Of a stretch of 49,098 bases of DNA, positions 1 through 8,684 are shown in pieces; position 1 is the first letter of the stretch; each line of letters starts with the position of its first letter. The stretch lies in assembly GCA_947628035.1 (NCBI GenBank), contig CANQYL010000003.1:1-49098 (forward strand), read 5' to 3'. Both the position numbers and the translations under genes were made by a program. The DNA comes from an uncultured Akkermansia sp. (GTDB lineage: Bacteria; Verrucomicrobiota; Verrucomicrobiia; Verrucomicrobiales; Akkermansiaceae). A model generated the notes under the pieces. The model was not told the DNA's origin. It saw nothing but the letters and a program-made list of their open reading frames with translations, and searched no databases.

Positions 1-76
1 CATCTTGCTCATCTTGCTCATCTTGCTCATCTTGCTCATCTTGCTCATCTTGCTCATCTTGCTCATCTTGCTCATC
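1..76. repeat. 9-bp tandem repeat, unit CATCTTGCT
   Basis: Eight perfect copies of CATCTTGCT followed by a partial one, continuing off the left edge. On the minus strand the unit reads AGCAAGATG. It encodes Ser-Lys-Met in the frame that fits the RhuM-like gene it interrupts, and Asp-Glu-Gln in the frame reached after that gene's frameshift. Because the unit is 9 bp, changes in copy number would not shift the reading frame. Confidence 0.97.
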
Positions 77-337
77 ACCCGATAAGCCTAGGGAGATGAT
101 CATGCCGAGGTTGTAATGTATAATGCTTCTCGTCACAGTTTTTTCACCTTCCATTTGAATTGTTTGGAAATTCCGAACAGTTGACTCCTTGTTCCGCTCC
201 CTCTCTTCAAATATATTTCTTATATGTTCACTGCCAGAGGATTTGCTTATCTGGTACAATTCGCAAAGCTGCGCCTAAGTCAGCCACACTGCTTCATCCA
301 CAAACCGCACATGGGCAAAGCCTCGTTGAAAAAAGTT
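1..337 (-). pseudogene. RhuM-family protein, broken N-terminal fragment
   Basis: On the minus strand the conceptual protein reads VRFVDEAVWLT, a stop, AQLCELYQISKSS, then SEHIRNIFEERE and later HYNLGMIISLG. This order matches the conserved N-terminal region of RhuM (virulence/DNA-binding-like) proteins as I remember it, where VRF..E.VWLTQAQ, ISxHIxNIF and YNLDxIISVGYRV are typical. Two lesions are visible. A TAG at 275-277 stands where the family usually has Gln. One extra T near position 84 changes the expected GYRVMSK into a different frame. After this point the 9-bp repeat takes over. The 5' end of the gene before about position 337 is also missing. The rest lies outside the window. RhuM genes are often found in restriction or mobile islands, so this may be a relic of one. 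Confidence 0.75.
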
Positions 338-531
338 GAATTTTGCATCAAATTTGCCCCAATTCGACGCAAATTCGAAAGGGCGCTTTTACTAAAATCT
401 CATATTCAATATCTTGTGATATGCGAAATTCCGTTTGAATTCGCTCGGCTTATTGCATATGGCGCGCCTTGGATCCGTGTTTTACGATGAGAGATGATGT
501 CATCGCAGTTGTTTCCGGACGCGCTCATTTC

Positions 532-602
532 CAAAAATTCCGCTGCGCTTCCGCTCCGCTCCCACGCGCCTCCGGCGCGCGAATTCCCCAAATCGTAAAT
601 AG
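532..602 (-). repeat. Dispersed intergenic palindromic-word repeat (minus orientation)
   Basis: The stretch contains AAATTCCGCTGCGCTTCCGC, a GCGCGCC/GGCGCGC dyad and AAATCGTAAAT. These are reverse complements of words found between genes elsewhere in the window (for example around 15.0, 16.9, 23.0, 30.2, 35.8 and 38.5 kb). The 338-531 stretch before it holds no gene that I can recognise. Confidence 0.7.
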
Positions 603-625
603 GCACTTGAAGGGCCTTCAGGCGC

Positions 626-955
626 CTACTCCCGTGTTGATTTTTCAAGGATTTTTTGCGCATTTTGAACAAGCAGAAAACCCTTCAATGTGGGAAAGAC
701 GCGGACGCGTCGAAAATCGGTTAAATCTTCTGATGTGTACGTCTCGATGAGAGAGAGACGTCGTAGAGCGGTGAGGTGGTTATGGATCGGCGTGCGGGAT
801 GTGTCCATGGCGTCGGCTATGTCTGAGATGGTGCATCCGCGGTTCTTCTCGATATAATCAAGGATGACGAAGAGGGAGAAAGAAATGTGCTTGGGGCGAA
901 GTAATTTGTAGAGAGCAACCATAGAATTGTCTGAAAGATTTTGTTTCGTTTTCAT
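626..955 (-). CDS. Winged helix-turn-helix transcriptional regulator, 109 aa
   Basis: A small cytoplasmic DNA-binding protein. A helical N-terminus is followed by a helix-turn-helix region, CTISDIADAMDTSRTPIHNH, then LTALRRLSLIETY, and an RRVRVFPT beta wing before a C-terminal helix. The arrangement resembles the MarR/ArsR-type winged-helix fold, but no specific subfamily or ligand can be named. The start at 955 was chosen because GGAGGAC stands seven bases before that ATG; an in-frame GTG at 970 overlaps the ribosome binding site. The gene lies downstream of the glycan operon on the same strand, separated by a small repeat element whose end supplies its ribosome binding site. It could be cotranscribed with the glycan genes, but whether it regulates them is unknown. 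Confidence 0.7.
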   Translation of the reverse strand: MKTKQNLSDNSMVALYKLLRPKHISFSLFVILDYIEKNRGCTISDIADAMDTSRTPIHNHLTALRRLSLIETYTSEDLTDFRRVRVFPTLKGFLLVQNAQKILEKSTRE

Positions 956-1136
956 GGCTTTGTCCTCCACAGGGTTAATTTTGAGAAATCTTTATGCGTT
1001 TATACTTCGTGCGTATGAATCACTATGCCGATGTCCGAGGTTCCTCCCCACGCTGCAGTTGATAACATTACTTCGAGTTTTATTATTTCACGATCTATTC
1101 ATGTTTTTATTTTAAACACTGTGACGGGACAAAACC
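956..1136. mobile_element. Small non-autonomous transposon-like element (MITE), degenerate copy
   Basis: The left end starts GGCTTTGTCCTCCACAG and the right end, read on the other strand, starts GGTTTTGTCCCGTCACAG. Both resemble the terminal repeats of a better preserved element at 23382-23629 (GGCTCAGTCC..CCACAG). Similarity continues inward on the left side (AATCTTTATGC versus AATCTTCATGC). No target duplication is left. The element fits exactly between the stop codon of the GT2 gene and the start codon of the winged-helix gene, and it encodes nothing recognisable. Confidence 0.6.
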
Positions 1137-2104
1137 TATGATTTCTTACGAAACGGATGGAAAGGGGTGTGTCGCCATGAAAATTCCCGACCTAAAAGAT
1201 TCAAGCAGATGAAGGAATATTTTCCATATTTTCTCTTATAAATCCGTAAAAAGCCCAAGTTAAGATAGCGCCTGCGGATGGTTGCCTTCTGAAACACTCT
1301 TTCCGTCTCAGGATCTTGTTCGCACAACCGCGCTTCATATTCGATCGTCTTGTTTGCTATCTTCAGCATGTGCTTTCTATCACGAATTGTGTTATGTTGA
1401 TGCAATCGATAAGAAAACAGAATCTCATCCACGAATTTGTATTTCCCCATTTTAGAGAGTTGGAGATGCGTGAACCAATCTTCCAACGGCGCCTCTTTGG
1501 TCAGGGTAATCTGATCCCGTGCGGAAGCCAGAATCAGGTAGCCGTTGGGGATGTAGTTCCTCACACAAAATGAAGAATAACTGCCAAAAATTTCTGACTG
1601 ATAGTATTTTATTCCTGTCTCACCGACGTAAAAATCACAGAATGTTTGATATTTGGCGTGGGGGAGGGGTTGCGCCTGAAACTTCTCATCCACACCAATC
1701 CTTTCCCCGTTTTCATCGATAAAAATTTCATTTCCGACCGCCAAAACATAGTTCCCGCTCCTGATGGCTCTCAGCAAGGTTTCAATAGCTGTCGGGTGCG
1801 CGACATCGTCCGATGCGATGGAGTATGTATATTCCCCCTTGGCTTTTAATCGTATCTTGTTGATAGCCGCCCAAGGACCCTGGTGTTTCTGGCTCAAAAA
1901 GCAAATTCGACCAAACCGCCTTCGACATTCTGGCTCCATTTCCTGAATTTTCTGCCACGTCCCATCCGTCGAACCATCGTCAATAATGAGCAGCTCAAGA
2001 TTCTGATACGTCTGTGCGATGATGGAGCGAATAGCCTCTTGCACATACAATTCGTGATTGTATGCGGGTATGATGACAGAAACTAGGGGATTACTTCCAG
2101 GCAT
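1136..2104 (-). CDS. Glycosyltransferase family 2, 322 aa
   Basis: Probable inverting glycosyltransferase of the GT-A fold that adds a sugar from a nucleotide-sugar donor during surface-glycan assembly. The N-terminus [20 protein letters not shown] is the classic GT2 start. It is followed by [14 protein letters not shown] (the nucleotide-binding DDGS) and YSIASDD, which stands in the place of the metal-binding Dx[12 protein letters not shown] fits the later acidic motif containing the catalytic base. There is no transmembrane segment. The start overlaps the end of the aminotransferase gene by 14 bases, so it is translated within the operon. The stop codon coincides with the end of a MITE-like element, so the C-terminus may have been altered by that insertion. 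Acceptor and donor cannot be predicted. Confidence 0.85.
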   Translation of the reverse strand: MPGSNPLVSVIIPAYNHELYVQEAIRSIIAQTYQNLELLIIDDGSTDGTWQKIQEMEPECRRRFGRICFLSQKHQGPWAAINKIRLKAKGEYTYSIASDDVAHPTAIETLLRAIRSGNYVLAVGNEIFIDENGERIGVDEKFQAQPLPHAKYQTFCDFYVGETGIKYYQSEIFGSYSSFCVRNYIPNGYLILASARDQITLTKEAPLEDWFTHLQLSKMGKYKFVDEILFSYRLHQHNTIRDRKHMLKIANKTIEYEARLCEQDPETERVFQKATIRRRYLNLGFLRIYKRKYGKYSFICLNLLGREFSWRHTPFHPFRKKS

Positions 2105-3179
2105 TGACTATTTGCTCCACACGTTGGACTTCATCGTCAGTCATGACGGGCGAAATCGGCAAGGAGAGAACCGTCCTGTGAATCTCCTCCGTTATCGGGT
2201 AGGAACGCTGAGCCCATTCCCGGTAGGCTTCTTGATGATGCGGCGGCGTCGGGTAGTGAATAAGCGTTTGTATATCGTTATCCGCCAGATATTGTTGGAA
2301 TCGCTCCCTCTCCTGCGTCCTGACCACAAACACATGCCAAACGTGAGCCTTCTCGTCGTAAGTTTGAGGCAAGATAATTCGGGGATTGGTGATATGATCC
2401 CGATAATGCCTGGCGATCTCACGACGCCGCGCATTATCCTCATCGAGGTGGGGCAGCTTCACGTCCAAAACGGCGGCCTGTATTTCATCAAGTCGCGAAT
2501 TCAACCCTTTGTAGATGTGATGGTATTTCCTGTCCGAGCCATAATTGGCCAGCGCTTTGACTCGCTCCATCAGGTCTTTGTCATTGGAAACGACCGCTCC
2601 GGCATCACCCAGAGCCCCTAGATTTTTCCCCGGGTAGAAGGAAAATGCAGCGGCATCAGATAAGTTCCCCGTGCGCCGGTTTTGATAGAGGGCGCCGTGC
2701 CCCTGCGCTGCATCTTCAAACACCTTCAGGTGATGTTTTTCCGCAATTGCCCAGATCTTCTCCATCGGCACCGCCTGTCCGTACAGATGAACGACCATAA
2801 TGGCCTTCGTCCTTGGGGTAACCGCCTCCTCGACCAAGTCCGGATCGATATTGTAGGTGTTGATGTCGGGCTCGACCAACACCGGCGTACAGCCGTTGTC
2901 GGAAATAGCCAGTATCGTGGCAATGTAGGTGTTTGCCGGAACAATGATTTCGTCGCCAGCTCCCAAGCCGGATGCCTTGATGATCAATCTGAGAGCATCC
3001 AAACCGTTCGCTACGCCCCAAGCATATTTGGCTCCGCAATATTTGGCGAAATGTCGGGCAAATTTTTCATTTTCCTCCCCCTGCAAATACCAGCCCTTGT
3101 CAAGAATATGGGCAATCCGTTCTCCCATTTCCTTCCGAAAGCGGTTGTTGACTTTTCCTAGATCTAAGAATGGTATCAT
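2091..3179 (-). CDS. DegT/DnrJ/EryC1 sugar aminotransferase (FdtB-like), 362 aa
   Basis: PLP-dependent transaminase that places an amino group on a dTDP-keto-deoxysugar. Typical family features are [10 protein letters not shown] at the start, [13 protein letters not shown], the FEDAAQGHG stretch, and [15 protein letters not shown], which contains the PLP-binding lysine. ATG at 3179 overlaps the TGA of the upstream gene (ATGA), which settles the start. The operon also holds an FdtA-type 3,4-ketoisomerase, which normally makes the 3-keto substrate for FdtB or QdtB. The likely product is therefore a dTDP-3-amino-3,6-dideoxyhexose (Fuc3N or Qui3N). The exact sugar depends on FdtA stereochemistry, which I cannot read. 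Other amino positions are possible for this broad family. Confidence 0.85.
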   Translation of the reverse strand: MIPFLDLGKVNNRFRKEMGERIAHILDKGWYLQGEENEKFARHFAKYCGAKYAWGVANGLDALRLIIKASGLGAGDEIIVPANTYIATILAISDNGCTPVLVEPDINTYNIDPDLVEEAVTPRTKAIMVVHLYGQAVPMEKIWAIAEKHHLKVFEDAAQGHGALYQNRRTGNLSDAAAFSFYPGKNLGALGDAGAVVSNDKDLMERVKALANYGSDRKYHHIYKGLNSRLDEIQAAVLDVKLPHLDEDNARRREIARHYRDHITNPRIILPQTYDEKAHVWHVFVVRTQERERFQQYLADNDIQTLIHYPTPPHHQEAYREWAQRSYPITEEIHRTVLSLPISPVMTDDEVQRVEQIVNAWK

Positions 3180-4027
3180 TGCTCTTTTATTTGTTGATGA
3201 TAAAGTTGTGTAAATTGTCTGGCCCCCGCCGGGTTTAAATGATCGTAGTCCCACCAGAAGTCGTCATTTGCCAAAACATCTTGAGAATAAAAATCTACCA
3301 ATTTCACTTCCGGATAAGATTTCAACAGCTCAAAAAGATCCGCAAATAGCTCAGCCGCGGCAGGCAAACCACTTTTATACTTCACATGAGCCGGAGATAA
3401 AACAACCGTTACACGAACCTGGCGCTGCTGGGCGGATTGAATCAACTTCTCGACATAAGGGTTTTGTCTGCTCTCCCTGAGGTTTCCTTTTAGGTGAACC
3501 TCCGCCCTTTTGACATAATTTGTCACGCCGAGTCTCCCAACATTTTTTCCTTTGATGTCAGGGTTCCTGCCGCGATAGGTTTCTGAAATTTTCAGTTTGC
3601 TTGCTTCTTTTTCAATGTTTTTACAAAAAGAATCATATAAGCCATGCATTTTTTTAGAAAATCCTCGTATATTCGGTTTAATGCCGAAAATTTGCTCATA
3701 ATGATATCCTCGGTAACTCTCGCTTCCCTTCAAAACGTCAAATCCGGGTGAAAATACAGAATAAAACAAGATGACGTTTTTGAGTTTTTTAAATTTTGCT
3801 CTGTACTTTTTATAAAGAGCATACGAGTAATGCAAATCCTGACTCGGCAGGCATAGGTTATATTCCCCCCTTCGGGGAACATAGGCGTACTGCCCATGTG
3901 AACTTCCCAGAATCAGAGTCTCTATACAGTCCACTTGTCTTTCCAGCCAAATTTTTTTCTTGAGCCCGATTAGATAAGCATCTATATAAGGATATTTTCT
4001 TGATGTACTTGTCACAACTTTTCGCAT
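3176..4027 (-). CDS. SGNH/GDSL-like hydrolase or acyltransferase partner, 283 aa
   Basis: The protein has [12 protein letters not shown] near residue 40, which fits the nucleophile block of SGNH proteins (serine in GSSH), and [18 protein letters not shown] near the C-terminus, which fits the DxxH catalytic pair. The middle part is lysine-rich and not recognised. Proteins of this type often add or remove O-acetyl groups on glycans. No clear signal peptide or membrane helix is visible. It lies between the membrane acyltransferase gene (36 bases upstream) and the aminotransferase gene (4-base overlap), so a joint role with the acyltransferase is reasonable. No strong ribosome binding site precedes the start. 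Confidence 0.6.
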   Translation of the reverse strand: MRKVVTSTSRKYPYIDAYLIGLKKKIWLERQVDCIETLILGSSHGQYAYVPRRGEYNLCLPSQDLHYSYALYKKYRAKFKKLKNVILFYSVFSPGFDVLKGSESYRGYHYEQIFGIKPNIRGFSKKMHGLYDSFCKNIEKEASKLKISETYRGRNPDIKGKNVGRLGVTNYVKRAEVHLKGNLRESRQNPYVEKLIQSAQQRQVRVTVVLSPAHVKYKSGLPAAAELFADLFELLKSYPEVKLVDFYSQDVLANDDFWWDYDHLNPAGARQFTQLYHQQIKEQ

Positions 4028-4063
4028 CTATTTATCGTTAACGGAATACTGCTGGCGGATAGA

Positions 4064-5149
4064 TTACACTTTTACTTTTTCTATTTTTTTGCGATAAAAA
4101 TCTGAAACAGGCTTTTCTATCAAATGGTAGGTGACGACTCCTATGAAAATGCAGATTAAGACACTCAACAGAACAGAGCCTGTACCCCCCCCCCGTATAT
4201 ATGCCCACAAATACTTCATACATACGAAACCGACGCTTTGCATGATATAAATGGAAAACGCATACCGACCAATCTTGCTAACCCATGGTTTGTTTAAAAG
4301 CTGAGATAGAAAGCCCTGATGCATGATGAATAAAACGAATAAGGCACTAAAGGCGACGATTAAGACCATGTGAGTTTCTTTGAATCGTTCGATGAGACAC
4401 CCGTACATCAAATAAGAAAACAGCAGTATTTCAAGAACGGAAGCTATCCAGTAATTGATTTTTCTGTTCTCGATTCTTATTTCACTTAAGAATGCTCTCA
4501 ACAGAATTCCCAAACCTATCATTCCAAGCGCCAACATTCCGGCTCGAGGGAAAAAACCATACACCACCCTGTAATCCGGGATACCGATGGAATGTTCATA
4601 CAGTACGGTGCTGAACCACACAATCAGGGCAGTAATGAAAATGAAGCTGTTCTTTTCTTTCAAACTGTTACACAAGGCATAGTAGAATAAAGAAGCCCAG
4701 AACAAGGTGCAGACAAACCACGAAGGATTTAAATTTGATAACTTGGTTGTCAGCCCCGAACCGTTTTGATGAATCAGTAGTAAATTGAGAATATTTTGAC
4801 CGACATCAAAGTGGTGTACCAAATGAAACATTCCCATAATTGCCATGCACGTGAAGGCAAAACACAATGTCGGCCAGAACCGCATCAATTTGTGCGTGGC
4901 AAATTGAAAAAAGGTATACCCATTTTTTGTCAAAGTTGGCGCCAAGAAAAAGCCCGACACGATGAACAGACCTGCATTTCCCAAAAAACCAATTGACCGA
5001 CTGTTGTTTTTCATCCAGATCAGCATAGGAATAGCCGAATTCTGGACAAAATCCTGGGGAATGAAATGATAATAAACAATCAGGGTAACAAATAGCAAAC
5101 GCAGAAAATCTACGTTGTAAAGTCGTTGGGAAACCTTAAGATCTTTCAT
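4064..5149 (-). CDS. Acyltransferase 3 family membrane protein, 361 aa
   Basis: Polytopic inner-membrane protein with about ten hydrophobic segments. NVDFLRLLFVTLIVYYHF near the N-terminus holds the conserved Arg and His of the acyltransferase 3 family (Pfam PF01757), which O-acylates sugars of exopolysaccharide, O-antigen or Nod factors. Family members move an acyl group across the membrane onto a glycan. The start at 5149 is supported by a GGGAGGAG ribosome binding site; it overlaps the upstream glycosyltransferase gene by 14 bases. The SGNH-like gene follows directly, and a separate SGNH domain is a common companion of this family. The acyl group may be plain acetyl or, given the nearby ACP genes, something longer. 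Confidence 0.85.
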   Translation of the reverse strand: MKDLKVSQRLYNVDFLRLLFVTLIVYYHFIPQDFVQNSAIPMLIWMKNNSRSIGFLGNAGLFIVSGFFLAPTLTKNGYTFFQFATHKLMRFWPTLCFAFTCMAIMGMFHLVHHFDVGQNILNLLLIHQNGSGLTTKLSNLNPSWFVCTLFWASLFYYALCNSLKEKNSFIFITALIVWFSTVLYEHSIGIPDYRVVYGFFPRAGMLALGMIGLGILLRAFLSEIRIENRKINYWIASVLEILLFSYLMYGCLIERFKETHMVLIVAFSALFVLFIMHQGFLSQLLNKPWVSKIGRYAFSIYIMQSVGFVCMKYLWAYIRGGGTGSVLLSVLICIFIGVVTYHLIEKPVSDFYRKKIEKVKV

Positions 5150-6611
5150 GGGCTCCTCCCTCTTTAGGTAGACATTTATCAATAGAGTACAGAATTTTGC
5201 ACTGTTTTCTTATTTCAGGAGATACGAGATGAGGGAAGTTGTATCTACCCCACCATTTTTGACTTATTTCAATACCTAATACTCGCCATCTACTGTCCCC
5301 GTTATTTACAACCTTTCTGGCAACCTGTATACCGCAAAAATAATATCTGACTTTATTAAAGTGATGAACTGCCTTAAATAAAGGGAGTCCGAATGTATAG
5401 GTGTGGACGGCTATTCCTATAGCTCCTCCGTAGGGAATAAAGTGGAAGCATTTTTTTAGCTTCCCAAAGGTTAATGTCGTTCGGTTTAAAGCCTCTACAA
5501 ACTTCTGGCCAATAGAGCGGATGTCCCCGTGGACGCTTTTATAGTACTCATAACACTTGTTTCCATATATGCGTCGGTTATTTCCCATCATAACTTGGTT
5601 TAACATCTCATCAAAGGCTTCAACTTTTTCAAACCTTTTATCTTCTTTCCCCCATACTTCCGCCGGAGCACTTAAAGAATATTCATACATATTGAAGAGC
5701 CATAAGAAATTCCTACTATGAAAATTTTCTTTCCGTGCCTCGTGCGCTCCGATGACTGGTATTTTCAAGGCGGCGAAATTAAGCATACTCGTCCCCATGG
5801 CGATGCCCACATCCGCATTTTCCGTTAAATACTTGATTAAGTCATCTCCAGTTAGAGCGCCTGTAAAAATAAATTGAATGTTTTTTTGATATTGTTTTAT
5901 ATAATTCTTAATATAGTCTTCCCTTAATCCATTCCCTATAATGTGAAATTTCTTCCTTTTATCGGTTTTATACTGATAAAAATTATTGATGATATTAATT
6001 AGAGAATTCGTTTTGGAACCTGACGCAAGACGACCAAGCCATACAAGATTAATCTCATTTTTCCTCTGATCATTTCTTTCCTTTATTTTTCCTTCCTCCT
6101 GCGGATAAAATACAGGAACATACGTCTTTTCAAATTTCTTATTAAACACTTGACATGCACTGTGGTAACATCCATAGCTCATAAAACAAGTACTCTTACT
6201 TTTGTATAGTAGAGTTGCCAGTTTCTTTTGAACCCCTCTTTCAAATACCAAGGAGTATCCTGTGTCCATATTCCAGTGATATTCCAGAATACGAACGTTA
6301 CGATTAGGGATATTCTTTATGGTGCCAAGTCTCTCGACTGGTGCAAAAATACATGAATTCTCTTCTAAATCCCAGTCAAGAGCGGTATAATCAACGCAAG
6401 TTATATCCGCGTGGGGATAAAACTTACGGGCAGTTTTTGCCATGATACCGTCCCTATAATCAATCACACCGACTTTGATTTTCGTATAGTTTAGCAAATA
6501 TTCGGCAAGCCTAAAAAAGAAAGCCGTTCCACCACCTTTTGGAAAACACGGATCAAAAAAATAAACCCGTGATATATTGCTTTCATCTCTTTTTTTTGCT
6601 AATCTACTCAT
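5136..6611 (-). CDS. Glycosyltransferase, GT-B fold (GT4-like), 491 aa
   Basis: The N-terminal half has FFDPCFPKGGGTAFFFRLAE, a glycine-rich loop placed like the acceptor-side loop of GT-B enzymes. The C-terminal half has INLVWLGRLASGSKTN (start of the donor domain), FHIIGNGLRED, and a stretch ADVGIAMGTSMLNFAALKIP that corresponds to the nucleotide-sugar binding helix of GT4 proteins. A C-terminal extension of about 120 residues is not recognised. The ribosome binding site AAGAGG precedes the start. It most likely adds one sugar in the pathway encoded by the surrounding operon. Neither donor nor acceptor can be named. Confidence 0.75.
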   Translation of the reverse strand: MSRLAKKRDESNISRVYFFDPCFPKGGGTAFFFRLAEYLLNYTKIKVGVIDYRDGIMAKTARKFYPHADITCVDYTALDWDLEENSCIFAPVERLGTIKNIPNRNVRILEYHWNMDTGYSLVFERGVQKKLATLLYKSKSTCFMSYGCYHSACQVFNKKFEKTYVPVFYPQEEGKIKERNDQRKNEINLVWLGRLASGSKTNSLINIINNFYQYKTDKRKKFHIIGNGLREDYIKNYIKQYQKNIQFIFTGALTGDDLIKYLTENADVGIAMGTSMLNFAALKIPVIGAHEARKENFHSRNFLWLFNMYEYSLSAPAEVWGKEDKRFEKVEAFDEMLNQVMMGNNRRIYGNKCYEYYKSVHGDIRSIGQKFVEALNRTTLTFGKLKKCFHFIPYGGAIGIAVHTYTFGLPLFKAVHHFNKVRYYFCGIQVARKVVNNGDSRWRVLGIEISQKWWGRYNFPHLVSPEIRKQCKILYSIDKCLPKEGGAHERS

Positions 6612-6631
6612 TGTTTCCTCTTTTTATTGTT

Positions 6632-7282
6632 TCACTTTTTCAAAAAAATATCTACTGGATGACTGAAAACAGCCCCGAGAGTTGCATAAATATTCATAAC
6701 AGCCGTGTTTTGCGAACTGATATGCCCTTCAAGTTTTTTGTATCGTCGCTCCTTTGCGAGCAAACAAGCTTTCGCATAAAGCGCCATGGCAGCTCCTGTC
6801 AACCGAAATTTCTCGTCAACGGCCGCCAAATGAACAAATAGAGTATTGTTAGCTGTTTCCCTTAACGCTAGGAACCCAATCACCTGATCTTTATACTTGC
6901 ATATCAAAACTTCGTGTAATTTTTGGATCCAGCCATGCAAGACCATCGTTGCTATTTGCTTGTCACAATGTGGTGAAACATGAAAACGACGATCATAAGT
7001 AAAAGAACTAGCTGCAATGCGTAAAATATCTTCTTTATAATGGCAACTCTCTTCAATCGGCAAGCGAACATACTTTCCTAAATTATCGGGAATCTTTACT
7101 AAATGGACGCAGGCGTGAAGCGTTCTGTCCACCCAGTAAAAGCCCTTATCTTGCATGGCTATCTCAAATTCTGCACTTGCAGGCATTGCCACACGCACAT
7201 AATCGGCATTTTCCTGATGGATTTCATCGGGAGATTCAGGCGCAATATTTGCCAATTTGATGGAACCGTACTCCTCAAGCAT
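6632..7282 (-). CDS. GNAT-family N-acyltransferase, 216 aa
   Basis: The C-terminal half contains VLICKYKDQVIGFLALRE, then FVHLAAVDEKFRLTGAAMAL, then KLEGHISSQNTAVMNIYATL. These match strand 4, the acyl-CoA binding strand-loop-helix and the last helix of the GNAT fold, although the usual Q/RxxGxG/A loop is relaxed here (RLTGAA). The start at 7282 was chosen because GGAGGA lies just before it and the gene then overlaps the ligase gene by 8 bases. A longer reading exists upstream. In this operon it may place the acyl chain built by the ACP genes on the amino sugar, like FdtC or WecD do with acetyl-CoA. That is inference from context. Confidence 0.65.
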   Translation of the reverse strand: MLEEYGSIKLANIAPESPDEIHQENADYVRVAMPASAEFEIAMQDKGFYWVDRTLHACVHLVKIPDNLGKYVRLPIEESCHYKEDILRIAASSFTYDRRFHVSPHCDKQIATMVLHGWIQKLHEVLICKYKDQVIGFLALRETANNTLFVHLAAVDEKFRLTGAAMALYAKACLLAKERRYKKLEGHISSQNTAVMNIYATLGAVFSHPVDIFLKK

Positions 7283-8684
7283 ACATTTCCTCCAATTTCT
7301 TATAAAGTACCTTTCCTGCTTCGTTTTTGGGGAGAGACTCAACACAAATTACACAAAAAGCCACCGGATTCAGGCCGGTTTTCTGCACTAGGAAAGTCCT
7401 AACCGGCACACATCTTTCTTTTTCGGTCACATAGACATGCATCTCGTCATCCTTGCCTGCGCAGGCGCATTCAATACCGGGGAAGTTGGTTTTTATCAAT
7501 TGTTCTGTTTCATCCAACCCCACACGATTGCCGAAAATTTTCAGAAATCTCTTTTTCCGACCGACAATCGTGTAGATGCCATCTTCATCCACTTTCGCCA
7601 TATCGCCTGTCGCCAAACGTCCGTGATTTTCATCACCCTTCGCCAAATCTTCGCCGCAGAGGGCGTACCCCAGGGTTACATTGTCTCCTTCATAGAACAA
7701 CTCACCCACAACCCCGGGTTCCGTGATGATTTCCCCTTGACCATCAACAAGGAAAAACCGTCCGCCGGAGATGGCCTTTCCCATGCAGCCCCATTTCTCA
7801 AGGGATATCTCGGGAGGCAGGTACCCCATACGAGCCGTGGCTTCCGCGGAACCGTACATGACGACAAAATTCTTACCGCTCTGTCGGGCATATTCGGCAA
7901 ATTTCCTATGAAGCTCAGGCAGCAACTTTCCACCGGCCTGAGTCATGGTGCGAAGAGTCGGCAGTCGGCGCCGGAAAAACAACAACTTGTTGAGCATTTC
8001 ATAGGTGTAGGGCACCCCGCTGAAAGACGTTGCGTCGTACTTGTTCATGAAATCCCAGAAGTCGCGCTGGATGACGGTTTTATCCGTCAGGAGGAGCGTT
8101 GCTCCCACGGCCAAATGCGTATTGATAACCGATAAACCGAACGTGTAGTTCATGGGCAGCGTCGTCACCGGTCGCTCTGACTCCGTCAGATGCAGGTAAC
8201 TGACAATGGATGCTGTGTTGCTCTCGATGTTTTTATAGCTTTGCCGAACAAACTTCGGACTCCCCGTCGAGCCGGAAGTTGTCAAAAGCAGCGCCAGATC
8301 TTCAAAAAGCGGATAAACGTGATGATCCGGGGTTTTGATAAGACTGTAATCCCAGTCGAAAAACACCTCACTCCCCTTGATTTCTTCCTTGAGGGAACGA
8401 GGAAGCCACACGTAGTCGGGACGGTACTGTTCCTGAAACCGGACAAGTAGATCTTTGTCCAAATGGGCATCCAGCATCAGGGCGACGATCCTGTTTTTGA
8501 GGGAGGTCGTGTATCCTATCAGGGAACCCAAGGTATTTTGGCACAGGCAGAACACGAGGCAGCGCTGGGGTATGTGTTTGGCGAGAGTTTGCGTGAATCC
8601 CTCAAGCTCGGCATAGGTTACCTGTCGCTCGTCGTCGTCAATCACCGCCAAATGGTCGGCATATTTATGAAAATTCCACATCAT
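7275..8684 (-). CDS. AMP-dependent acyl ligase (ANL superfamily), 469 aa
   Basis: Adenylate-forming enzyme that activates a carboxylic acid with ATP and passes it to CoA or an ACP thiol. Signature elements in order are TTSGSTGSPKFV (phosphate loop, about residues 135-146), NYTFGLSV, YGSAEATARMGYL, ATGDMAKVDEDGIYTIVGRKK, and NEAGKVLYKKL with the C-terminal catalytic lysine. At 469 residues it is a little short for an acyl-CoA synthetase, close to acyl-ACP ligases of natural-product loci. ATG overlaps the TGA of the MBL gene (ATGA). With an ACP gene two positions upstream, loading of that ACP is the likely role; the acid is unknown. Confidence 0.85.
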   Translation of the reverse strand: MMWNFHKYADHLAVIDDDERQVTYAELEGFTQTLAKHIPQRCLVFCLCQNTLGSLIGYTTSLKNRIVALMLDAHLDKDLLVRFQEQYRPDYVWLPRSLKEEIKGSEVFFDWDYSLIKTPDHHVYPLFEDLALLLTTSGSTGSPKFVRQSYKNIESNTASIVSYLHLTESERPVTTLPMNYTFGLSVINTHLAVGATLLLTDKTVIQRDFWDFMNKYDATSFSGVPYTYEMLNKLLFFRRRLPTLRTMTQAGGKLLPELHRKFAEYARQSGKNFVVMYGSAEATARMGYLPPEISLEKWGCMGKAISGGRFFLVDGQGEIITEPGVVGELFYEGDNVTLGYALCGEDLAKGDENHGRLATGDMAKVDEDGIYTIVGRKKRFLKIFGNRVGLDETEQLIKTNFPGIECACAGKDDEMHVYVTEKERCVPVRTFLVQKTGLNPVAFCVICVESLPKNEAGKVLYKKLEEMYA

